Source: Eutypella sp. D-1 (Eukaryota > Ascomycota > Sordariomycetes > Xylariales > Diatrypaceae). From it: a DNA stretch of 64,000 bases. The DNA is taken from NCBI GenBank assembly GCA_023313575.1, contig JAJTTP010000005.1, positions 186,001 through 250,000 on the forward strand, read 5' to 3'. Positions 24,836 through 35,900 of the stretch are shown piece after piece. The notes below the pieces were generated by a model, which did not search any database, had not been told where the DNA came from, and saw only the letters and a program-made list of their open reading frames with translations. A program made the translations under genes and the position numbers. Positions within the stretch are counted from its first letter, which is position 1, and the number at the start of each line of letters is the position of its first letter.

Positions 24836-25768
24836 TTAGACGCCACCACCCGAAGCGCGGATCACTTGGCCTATCCAACAATTAGCAACACTTTCCGAAT
24901 TAAAAATCATTAGGGTGTGCCCAAAGGAGAATATGAGATACTGACCATTGATCCACTCGCCCTCATCGCTGATGAGAAGATACACGACCTTGCCGATGTC
25001 GGCGGGAACTCCGACGCGGTCAAGGGGGCACATCCTGCGAAGCCCGGCCTTGATCTGGTCGAGGGGCATGCCCTCGTACCCGCCAGGGACGTAGTGCCAG
25101 CTGTTCGCGTCAAACATGTCGGTTTGGACACCGCCCGGGGCGATGGCGTTGCAGGTAATCTTCTTCTTTCCGCCGTCGACCGCGAAGGAGCGGGTAAAGC
25201 CCTCTACTGCTGCCTTTGAGCCGGCGTATAGGGCATGGTTCGGGATGCCGGCCGCCTGGGCGGCGATGGACGAGGTAAGCACGATGCGGCCACCCTCACG
25301 GCAGTGTCGTAGTGCCTGCTGTCCAACAAAGAACTGGCCGCGGCAGTTCAGGCCAAAGACCTCGTCGAACAGTTCCTCCGTCACCTCCGTCTCCTCGCAC
25401 CAGACTTCCATTCCCGCATTCGATACCACGTAGTCCAGGTGACCGAAATGTGCCACGGCGCGCTCGAACAGCGTTTCCACCTCCTTTGGTTTGGAAATGT
25501 TCGCCTGCAGCGCCACTGCCTTCACGCCCAGCCCGCGCAGCTCCGCGACCACCTCGTCGGCGGCGCTCGAGCTGCGTCCATAGTTTACCACGACGGAAGC
25601 GCCGCGTTTTCCGAGCTCCAGCGCGATGCCCTTACCAATTCCTCGACCGGCACCGGTGATTAGGGCCACCTTTCCCGCTAGTGGCTTGTTATAGCTGCTA
25701 GCTGAAGAGTGTGCAGTCGCCTGGGAAGTGCTCTGGGGAGCGATATCTGAAGTAGCCACGGGAGACAT
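24836..25768 (-). CDS. Tetrahydroxynaphthalene/trihydroxynaphthalene reductase (SDR family)
   Basis: NADPH-dependent short-chain reductase of DHN-melanin synthesis, which would reduce 1,3,6,8-tetrahydroxynaphthalene to scytalone and possibly trihydroxynaphthalene to vermelone. Exons on the minus strand: 25768-24946 and 24870-24836; 285 residues. The 75-bp intron (24871-24945, GTCAGT...TAG) joins WING to QVIRASGGGV. Seen motifs: cofactor-binding TGAGRGIG (G39, G43, G45), NAG at 117-119, and the catalytic triad S167, Y181, K185 (YAGSK). Segments such as ELGKRGASVVVNYGRSS and GMEVWCEETEVT look much closer to the Magnaporthe tetrahydroxynaphthalene reductase than to its trihydroxynaphthalene paralogue. 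The first 25 residues form a Ser/Ala-rich extension absent from Magnaporthe. The C-terminal residue is Val, where the Magnaporthe enzymes end in Ile or Met. Transcribed convergently to the AflR-like regulator and in the same direction as the CMR1-like gene. Confidence 0.93.
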   Translation of the reverse strand: MSPVATSDIAPQSTSQATAHSSASSYNKPLAGKVALITGAGRGIGKGIALELGKRGASVVVNYGRSSSAADEVVAELRGLGVKAVALQANISKPKEVETLFERAVAHFGHLDYVVSNAGMEVWCEETEVTEELFDEVFGLNCRGQFFVGQQALRHCREGGRIVLTSSIAAQAAGIPNHALYAGSKAAVEGFTRSFAVDGGKKKITCNAIAPGGVQTDMFDANSWHYVPGGYEGMPLDQIKAGLRRMCPLDRVGVPADIGKVVYLLISDEGEWINGQYLIFSFGHTLMIFNSESVANCWIGQVIRASGGGV

Positions 25769-28700
25769 TTTGGATCAAAGTAAAGGGAGTAGGCGTGAAA
25801 AGTGTTGGCGTTGGAAGTAGTTTAACGGTTTGTTCAGGATCACAAGCGCAAATGCATATATATCAACTTACATTTTGATACGAGGAAGACGAACCTCTGA
25901 GGTAGACTATATACATACGACGGCATCCCAGGGTATTAACTGCCCATTCCTGACCGATATATTGTGTCCTCTCTGGAACTCCGACGAGAAAAGTCAGTTT
26001 GGGGTAAATCGGGGCACGAACTAGTCCATCTGCGAGGCGAGTTTTCCGGACAGAACTTTCATCTAGCTGCCTCACCTGCGCCGCAGCGACAGCCCGACCC
26101 GAACAACTTGGGGTTGTCTACGGATTGGTAAAGTTCGGACATTCTGGGAGATACCCCGAAGCCCTCAATTCCTTACCGGGGGATGCCTGCATTAAATGAA
26201 ATGTTCCGGAAATTAAGGTTTTCTTTTCGTCTGGGGTTCTTCTTCCAATATGCATCATCGAGTCTGTAACTTCGCACCTCAAACCGGCTCTTGCAATCCA
26301 ACTTGGATACGTGTAGACTGCTCCTTCAAGCTCAAACAGGTGCATTTCTAACAATTTGATCTTACCAATTAGTCCACGTTGATGGCGGACGTGCTGTTTG
26401 TGCAACTTCCTCGTAATACCCCCGGGCCAATATGGCTAGCCCGGGTTACCCCACGGATGTCCGTGATTGCCATCATAGGGACCTGTACTCAGCATCCGCC
26501 TCGGCTACAATTCTGTCCGAAGCGTGATGACTCAAGCTAGCCCACCCCACATAATTTCTTCTCCAGAATCTCGTGTTTATCTATCTAGGTTGTTACTATA
26601 TGTGATCGAGTCTGGGACGTGCCTGCACAATACCCATAGTTAAAGCAGTAAAGTAAAGTGGGTCCATTGGTGAGATAGGGGCTGAACTGCCAAGCATTAT
26701 CAGCTGCTTTCAGCTGGCTCTCATTTAATTCAGCTGACCATTCGTCTCTCAACGGAAGCCGTCAAACACCTACAAGACATGTTCCATAACGTTATAGCCA
26801 AATAGAAAAAAAATGTAAGTCGTGATTGTATGAGGATTTCAATCTACTTTATCGGACTCGCATGTATAAAGATAAGTTTCCTGGAAGTGATGTCAACCCG
26901 TGATGGGATTTGGTTGCCAAATACGTTAAACCCCAACTTTGTACGCTATAGAATAATAGATGTTGTTCACCTAGCTGGATAGCCGAGAGTCCTGTATACA
27001 CCACAAATACGAAAATTGAGACCTGAGCACCTCAGTGCCTGAGTGCCTAGAGAATTTCTGAGACCGTCTAATGCCGTGAGACAGGCAATGATATACTACC
27101 ACGAATGGTGGATCTTACAGACTAGGTCTCCCATGCCTCTAATCTTAAGTCATGCGATCATTATTGCCATCTTTTTAGTTGAACGCCAGGGCAAACCACG
27201 GTGTTGTCCTTGGTGATAACTCGTTTCCACAATCAGCAGCAATGACAATCAAGAGACCGGAGAGGGAACGGAATGGCAATATCAAAAGAAATACACGAGT
27301 GCATAGCCAGAAGCTTGCAACTGGCGGCATAGCCACAATGTGGAGTGGAGTTGGTCTAAGAGAGTGCACGACGAGATGTTTCACACAGTCACAAGTGGGA
27401 TGTTGAACAATAGGCTCCAACAACGCAGAAAAATATACAGACCTAAAAGTCTCACTCGTAGTGATAGGCGGTTAAAGATAGTACTGATTCCCATCATAAT
27501 ACAGTCGTCGGTCAGGAGCCGGGGTCCGGGGGGTTAGCAAATAACAGCTGGATAGATCTGCATAAACCCGTTGTCATGCGAATAGCGTGGGACCTAAGTG
27601 TAACGATATACGACATCGCCGTTACTATTTCAGTGGTTGGTAAAGTTTGTGTCCATTTCTCACGTGAAAGTGGATAGATTTCTAGGCTGCAATATAATCG
27701 TACTGTCACCTATCACGATACCTACTCGCAAATCTCAGAATGTGATGTTTTGAGTGTGCAATGTGAGGTGTTTCATGCGAAACAAGCAGGTGGCTGCGGG
27801 ACGAACACATGGCAACAGGAAAAGCGACATTGCTTGTCCCGCCTTGCCCGAAATATGCTTCACCATATGCCGCCGCCATGGGTGAAGCTTTCAATCAGCC
27901 GTACGCATGCGCCCTCCCACAGGTATGCATTAGGCCAGAATAGCATGGGGTCCAAAGTCTGGGGATTGTACATGTGCCGTATCAGACCGTATCAGATGTG
28001 GGACCGTAGATGAGTAAGGTGAGCATCCCAGCATGCGGTCAGCGTATGTAGCCGGTAGATGATACCGCGATCGGGCCAGTCTCGAGCGGCTACGGAAAAG
28101 CCATACGCAGCCGCCATACCAGTAGGAACATTCTGGCCAAGGTGTGGAACCCCTGTCCTAACCAGAAATCCGGGATGCTTAGCCGGTAGTTACCCAATTC
28201 GATCTTACAGGGTGAGAGAACTTCACCTTGTTCCACAAATAGAAGAACTCCACACCTTCGGGAAAATGCCCAAGCATTGTTATAATACTTGAGCCATTAG
28301 TTAAGCAACGACAGTGCATAGCTAGCCCTAAGCTGGGTTTGCTGCTTTCCAAATACCCAGAGCCCAACCCCCCTCCCGTGAACTTGGGGCTGTTCTAAAG
28401 TTACTACCCTGTAATATGCCCTAACATCTCTTCTTGTCTGCATTTCTGGTGTTTCCGCCGTCAACCAGTCGTAGAAAGTCAGGTCCTATATATAGTGTCG
28501 GGCCATATCACTGAGAGACGCCTAATTTAGGGCCGATAGGATGGAAAGGATTAAACGCTCTTTGCTGGAGAGATGGGTAGGAAGTCGGTGTACATCCGTG
28601 GAGCAAGTACATTCTACATATACTCGAGGAATCGTGACTTCAAAATTTCTTCAGCGACATAGGAAGAAAGGATGGTACATCCCACACACTCTCAGCCTTA

Positions 28701-29776
28701 TCTATTACGCCACAGTGTGCTTCCTGTGTAACGGGAGTAGTATTTTAATGTTCTGCAGATAGTCGTAGGCGAATCAGACACTAGCTATGGCGCCGTGATG
28801 CACCCACTTTCAGCTTAGATGAGCAGGTAGCAAGTTACTTCTTTCTGCGCATTATCATGCGTTTCTTCTCGGTAAAGACTTGGGGCAAGCGAATCCTCTT
28901 CTCATCTCAGGATAGGCCAGAGTTGAGAATGATTGTGAGTGAAGGCTAAGACGTGAAACAAAATCCTTAGCAGCTTTCCTACGTGAGGATGCTTTTGACT
29001 CTATATCTATGAGCTTTGTCCTTATCAAGAGTCCAGAGAGGAACATGACGACCACGAGGGAAGAAGTCTACCAGTTGGGTGGCTGTAGGCAGCAACCAAT
29101 TCAAAAAGTTCCACAAGTATAATGCAACTCTCTAAACTACATTGAGGCAGACCAAAGACGAATATATATGCTTGGCCATATATTGACCCGCTACTGACGA
29201 TGCACAGTGTCTTCTGGCACTTCATCAAGAAACATATGTGTGTGAAACATCGGCTGAGAAATATATCTTGTCTGAAAGTCACTGTGGACTATACGTTCAT
29301 ATGCGCTGAAAGTACTGTATTGGTGATCGAAGTCTGTGTTCCAGCTAGCTATCCAGAACGCCATGCCGTTGTACCGGTTAGAATTGTTATATGCAAACGT
29401 GCTCTAGTCCTGAGAGATTTCGCCGAAATTGAAAGTCCCTCGCACCCTCTTGCTCATGAACAGCTTCCAGTTTTAATATAATTGCTTTATCACATCGTTC
29501 CGAAATATCAGCTGTCCCTTTTTCTTTAGGCAGTCATGAGTCGTGCCGCCGTATTCGTCGTTACTTGACTACGCGGTATGGAATGTGTAGAAAGGATTTA
29601 TATCATGAAATTGGGCTGATAGTGAACAATATATGGTAAGTACTGCCGGAACGTATGGCTATAAGAAGCAGATGGAGCCAGGACTGATGGAGGCAATCAA
29701 TTGCAGGACTATATGTCGTCTCTGAAAAGAAGAATAGACAAGGAAGCCTGAAGCTCGAATATGAAGCCACTTATTG
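25769..29776. other. 4.0-kb spacer: reductase promoter and unrecognised DNA
   Basis: The first 300 bases are the reductase promoter, with a TATA-like CATATATATC near 25855 and a TCG-N5-CGA site at 26009. The rest up to the 3' end of the CMR1-like gene shows only short overlapping frames (at most about 95 codons) and no recognisable motif. Confidence 0.5.
26009..26019. promoter_or_regulatory. TCG-N5-CGA motif upstream of the reductase (weak candidate)
   Basis: TCGGGGCACGA stands about 240 bp before the reductase start. It has the TCG-N5-CGA frame bound by AflR but fails two of the inner positions of the full consensus. About 16 such loose matches are expected by chance in 64 kb. Confidence 0.2.
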
Positions 29777-32700
29777 TTAATTGGAAGGGATGAGTGTAGG
29801 CTCCACCACATAGTTTGAAAAATCATTGTTCTGCACATGGTGTGATGCAGAGAGTCCTTCAAGTCCCCAGTGAGAGCCAAGTGTCCGGAGCTTTCGCTTA
29901 ATGCCATCGGTAAACCTATGAGGAGCACCTTCTTCGAGAGTATTGATGGCATGATCAATCACTTCCCAAGGGGATTCGAGGCCAACTGTGCCGCTACAAT
30001 CTGACTTTGTCAGGACAGGCGTCCCTTCGCATTTCCACACGTAGCTAATGAGGGGTGGGGCCTCAGGGGTAAGCTGGTCGATCCTAACGGGGTTATCTGC
30101 CTGCTTCACGCTGCCAGTACCTCTCTGAAAATTGGTATTCAGTCGTGATACGCAGTGTGCGAAGAGGACGAGTGTGGCCCGGTAAATTGCAGCGCCCCAC
30201 CAACTGGGTCTTCGATCCATGGATATAGATCGTACCTGCCGGAACACCTGGCCACAGTGGAAAATAGCTTCCTCACGATGGTAAATGTAACGATTGTGGG
30301 GTAGGGACATATCCCAGTACGACCCATCGAATTCTTCGCGTCGGGCCAATCGCTCAATTTCAGGGAAGTTAGTAACAGCGTTAAGCGACATAAGATGGAA
30401 AACCAGGAGATTAATGCGGCCATCATCACTTTCCAGCTGCTGATATTGAGACCTGTTGAGATTATACCACTTCTGTAGCAGTGACCGCACCTCTTCTAAG
30501 TACGCTAAAGTTGATTTCCTGGTAACAGTTCGTGAAGTGTTCCCCACAGGATAAAAAGCACCATGGAAGCAGGAGAGCAGCTGGTGCACGTGGCAGAGTA
30601 TTGCCTGTATGGGATGAAGGAGGAGCCTCAGCTGCTGGGGGTTCAGCCTGCTTTGTTGGCCAGACAGCTTATCTTCGAGGAAATCCTGGAACAGATCGCG
30701 AAGTGAAGGTGTCGATGACTGTGTGGGGAAGAGCTGTGGGTTCACATTGTTATACACAGACTGCATGCCAGAAAGCCAGTCCTCGGCGTTGGTTATCGAC
30801 CACAGCATATCCAAGCTGGGCAAGGGTGTTAGCAGCTCGCTGGCAGATAGTATCGGTGTTGTGTCGTGGAAGAGGCTAAGCTCCTGGTCGACTATGACCC
30901 AGTTGTAAACAAGCCTACCGGGTTTGATCAGCAATGTGCATACAATATTGATATCTAGCTGCATAAGCTGTGTAATTCGTGGCGTACCTGTTCTGCCTCT
31001 CTCGGTGGAGCCAATCGCGCCACTGCAGCTCAGTGCTCATCGAGTTGTCGAATACGGGAATCATGTCGGCTCGACGTTCCAACATCCCTGCGTGTTTAAG
31101 CATCTGCATAGTTGGCCCTGATTAGATCACGTTCGATAAACACGTTTCCAAAACTGTCCACGATCTGCGACTTACCGACAGATACATCCCGCGCTGTCCC
31201 ATAGCAATGTCCATCAGCCACTTATCACCACTCCAGGCACCCAATAGGGTTGAAAGGAGTGAGCACTGAAGAGTGATTGGGTCCGCACACAACTCAACAT
31301 CCTTCTCTATGATGTCGAATAGTGAAATCCTGCACGTTTCGACAAGCCCCGTTGTTAAAGCCCTGGCCTCTGCTGATGGTATGGCAGAAGCTCCCTGAGC
31401 TATCATGAGGAAAACCAGAAGAGTCGATGCTTGGTTATTCTGAACCAGCTCATTGGCATCCAATGACCCGAGCGAGACTAGTGAATAAAAGAAAGATAGA
31501 TTCCGCACGCAACTCCGCAAGAAGCACTCCAAGACTGCGGAGGGAGGGAGAACCAGATAGGAAAGAAGAGAGGGTCTGCCATATGCTTGGTTTTGGCCGT
31601 TAACTCCGCCACGATGAATCTCGAGTGCCTTGTGTAAAAAGGTTTGCATGATAGCCAACATCATATCCCGGGTTCTGGATTCAATCGGAGTTACAGACGG
31701 TAAGCCATCAGAATTCCAGTGAAGCTGCTCGAGAGACCTCTCCAACACTTCCCAGGCGCTGTTGTTTTTAGACATTCGCTCTAGAGCCTCCAAGTGTATG
31801 ATGGCTGTCCGTGGACATTCACCAGAATGGACGAGGGGGTTGCATCGGGCCAGCGGCCAGGCCGCCTGTGCTGCAGTTACTGCTTCGGACTCGGGAATCA
31901 TGTCTTTTCCCACAGTTGATATAATACTAGTACTTCGAGTATGACTCATCGATGCCTGTGAAGATCCGATATGGCCTGAGCTGGAGGTAATGTCTCCCAA
32001 ATCCGGAAAAGAGGATATTGGCATGTCCATGTCTGGCTGATCGAAGGTGAATGTCCCGGGGTCTACACTAAGCCCCAACGAATAGTCCGACCAAACCATG
32101 TTGGAAAAGGCGGTGTCAGGCTGTGTGAAATCATTTTCAACAAGTGGAAAGTCATCTGGGTTGATCAATGATGGGTGAGGTGATGAAAAGGCTGCTGGAC
32201 TTGGATTGGAGATGGAGATGGACGGTGAGTCACTCGATGACATCCTCGATGACATTCGGCGTGAAAGCCCCGTGGACTCCTTCATTGGGTATAACTCTGG
32301 GGACGCCATAAGTCCAATCGATACGCCAGACTTGGCTGCATCATTGTCAGGCTCCGTCGATACTGGGTTTACAGCAGGCACTTGCATTGGTGATCTCTGC
32401 GGTAGTCCCGAGGTTTGGTCGAGAGTAGTCTTGTCTCGAGCCTTTGCGGCTCGTAACGCTGCTTTTGATGACCGCCTTGCGAACCGCGGCTCGCAATTCA
32501 AACTCTTTGATGAGCAACGTGTGCATGGTACCCTCTTATCGCAGCCTGTTTTTGCTTGGGCACAGTTGTGACACGCTATCGGTGTCCGACCAGCGATTGT
32601 CGGGGAATCAGCAGGAGGAGGTTCTGCAGGGGCCGGTTCTTCATGATAAGTGGAATAATGGCGTTGCAGAAGATCTCTAGAGAGCGTAAGAAATACTGAA

Positions 32701-32917
32701 TATTAATGCGGCAATCATCTTAATGGAAATTACCTTCGGGAAAAAGATAGCATACAGCCGCTACACCGGTGCGGTTTGACGTTTGTGTCTATAAACATGA
32801 AATGTTAACCGGATTTAGCAACGTTCAGGGCCCGAAATATAACTTACGGTGATGTAAATGTCTTTCAAGATGCTCTTTTCGAGTAAACTGCTTGCCGCAA
32901 TAGGTACAAAACACCAT
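29777..32917 (-). CDS. cmr1: CMR1/PIG1-type melanin regulator (two C2H2 fingers plus Zn2Cys6)
   Basis: Transcriptional activator of melanin genes, homologous to Colletotrichum Cmr1 and Magnaporthe Pig1. Minus-strand exons: 32917-32848, 32788-32734, 32676-31176, 31103-30988, 30914-29777; introns of 59, 57, 72 and 73 bp; 959 residues, close to the roughly 1000 of the family. The first two exons are tiny and encode the fingers. Finger 1 uses C4, C7, H20, H24; finger 2 uses C32, C35, H48, H53; the Zn2Cys6 cluster uses C77, C80, C87, C93, C96, C103. A Ser/Pro-rich linker follows, then a large helical fungal-type regulatory region over the remaining residues, ending in a conserved-looking HRFTDGIKRKLRTLGSHWG block. 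This combined C2H2 and Zn2Cys6 layout is diagnostic of the Cmr1 class. The gene closes the melanin cluster on its right side. Confidence 0.95.
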
Positions 32918-35900
32918 TTTTAGTATCGCTAGCCTATAGGTGGCCTATTCGATGGTGCTGGAGAGAAAGTATGTAGTGCGCCGTATGCCGTATATTTGGA
33001 ACAGCGACAGGCTTTCTATGAATTATATGTAACAAAGATAGCGCGGAATGAGACTTATATTACGCGCCGACTGCAGAACGATGTAACCGCAGGAAGGAAA
33101 GCATGAAAATGAGTTGTCTCCGGACATCAACCGATATGAAATTGGGTAGAGTGCGGCTGGGATAGTTATTTAAATAATTATTTTACTTATTCCATAGGGG
33201 ATATGGGCAATAACTCAGTCAGTAAATCGAGTGGAAGCTTAAGAAGGTAGGTAAGCAGAAAGATAAGAAGCTAGCTAAAAATATGCCAAGATGAAGGGGA
33301 ACTTGGTAAGGTTCTTTCGATATGCCCGACGTCTTGCAATGCGAATTTAACCCCATATCTATCAGCCAGAGGTAGCACCACCCTTCTCAAGTATGTTGGG
33401 AGACCCTGCACAAGCTTACCACCATATACTTAGGCATGTATTTACATAAGTTACTTCGGGATGAAGAAAGTACCCTGTAAGGAAGGGAGGTAACTCTCAG
33501 ACATGGGGCTTGGTAGCAATTACCTAGCCTAGGTACCTAAGTCCAGGGGCCAAGGTGGGTTATAGACTAACCAGGCTTACCTGGTACCCAGCCTCTGAGC
33601 CTCTTATAACTTCAGCCTCTAGGATGCACATGGCTTGGACAAATCACAGTAAACGTCCATAACATCTTACCTAGTATATCACAGGAGTGGAGTTTACAAT
33701 TTTATGGTTGGCGGTTAAATTATAATTTTATGCCGTCCCCGAAGCTTGTGAGCACCTTGATGGGGTCGGGGATGGTCATAAAAGGGTATATATGGTTTCA
33801 ATGCGGGTCCTGGTGGGGAAGATGTATGGTTTGACATGTCCTCCTTCTATTCTTCCATTTTTCTATCTTGTTCTTCGTTTTGGTCCAGAAGCAAAGGACA
33901 TCCAGATATCGAGAGGTAGTGTGAGACAGACAGTCTGCATGTATGAAAGGCAGGGGTTTCTAGCAGCCAGACTGGCTTGGGACTGGTTTCTGTTACTAGT
34001 GAAGCAGCCAGGTTGTCGGGCAGCTGAAGGGGCGGCAACTAGCATTTTTCCGGTACGCAATTGTCCAAGAGGATATTTGGAAAGGCTCGGCATACTAGAG
34101 GGGCTTTCCATTACATGATAATGCTAGATACGGGTGAACAAGACGTGACTAGTCAGCTGTCAACGCACGAATGCATCTTGCAACTCCATAAAACTGACAT
34201 CATAGTTTTATGTCTTTCATAGTCGCATACGTAAATATAGGACGAATGAGATATCCTATATAGGTAGCTATCTCTGGATCAAGTCTTGATGGCCTTTTAT
34301 CTTTTGGATCTCCTGAGTCTTGTTGGTTTTATCATGCCCATAATCACAAACAAAGTAAATAAGGTCACAAATAAGGTTTCCAGACCATACCTACTTAGGT
34401 ACTTGCCGAATGGGGAAATAACTAATACAGGTACTATCCCATTATTGCATACTAAAATATGCTTAAATACGTACTGATTATAAATCATTTTAGTGTTCAC
34501 ACAACAGTATTTGATAGGAAACGAGAAGATCACGGTACATCAAAAAAGCGGATTTATCTGCGCCAGAGGGGGGGGGGGGGGTTTATTATACGATTGGTTG
34601 CTTTTTGCTTGGTCGTACCTGTAGTCTCCTGGTTTCCTATCGGATCGTACCTACCTAGGTATTTCAAATGGACAAAGCAAAAGTCGAAGTCGAGATATAA
34701 AAAAAAGAAAGTTCGAAGTAATAGCGAATAAGATGCATCGCCCACAGCTTAATGAGCATGGGTAGCCACATACCGAAACGTGCATCTCCACTAAGATAAA
34801 GAAGGCAAGGGATCGCCTAACGCTAAAGTCTTTAGTCCCCACCCTGCCAGCCCTCTACAGTATAAGCCGCCACGAGAGGACCCTGCCTTTTAGCGGGGCA
34901 GACCGAGACAGCCGGAAGCTATGCAGCTCAGGCTTCGTTACCTCGCTTGCCTTGATTGCCTCGCTAACTATCAAATTACAATGCATAAAGAGCAGTGAGA
35001 TGCCTTTCGCTCGATTCAGGGTGGACAATTTGGAGTTGGATGACTGGAGAGTTAGGAGTGTATTGCAGAGAGGTCTTAAAGGAAACCCTGGCTCATTTTG
35101 ATAGTTAACTCTCAGCGGCTTCACAGATGCTGAAGTACTTGCGCCGTGGACTACATATATATTGACATATTGACTTTAGATAGAACTCCCTGGTGGAACT
35201 CTTTTATATTTCCTGGTAGGGTGGTGACCAATAGGTTACGGATTTCCATTCAGAAATCAAATTTTGTGGTACATTAGAGTTCATACCGTGGTTCTCACGT
35301 TAGATAGACAGGACTCAGGAGCGTCATGGTGTAGACTTATCTCTTCCCTAGAGATGATCGGTAGGTCATTACTGGCAACTAAGCAACGAAGTCGCTGGTT
35401 TCGAGAGCGGTAAGATGAGATAGAACTCACGAAAGGGGGTCGTTCAATACTGCAAGATCAAGCCCACAGGTCCAACACTGACATATGTAGAAGTTATGTT
35501 GAAGTAGTGTAGTAGTTGCTGTTTCGCATCGCCAAGGGGTGCGTATAGTGCGTTGATTTGTACCAACTATTTTAGACTTATGTAGTCTTTCCTCATAGGA
35601 TTGTTGAACTTAAGAGGCGAAACTGATCGACAGCAGGGATTTGGGGGCCCCGCGGGGGTGGGGAAGGGGTGGGAAGGTAGTTTCCACAGCAGCGGTATCG
35701 GTCTACTACATAACAAAAGCACGGCAACCCTGTGTCAGGCGCCGAAAGAAAAGAAAGTATCCAACATGGCTTCGCTGTCAATGGCAGCCTGTGTCTGTTT
35801 TCGATAATGCATCTTAACCCGGAAAGGCTTGGAGCGATTCGCTGTACCTAAAAGAAAGCTCCTGAGACCTGGCGGTACAATATTCTATGGCGTCCATACG

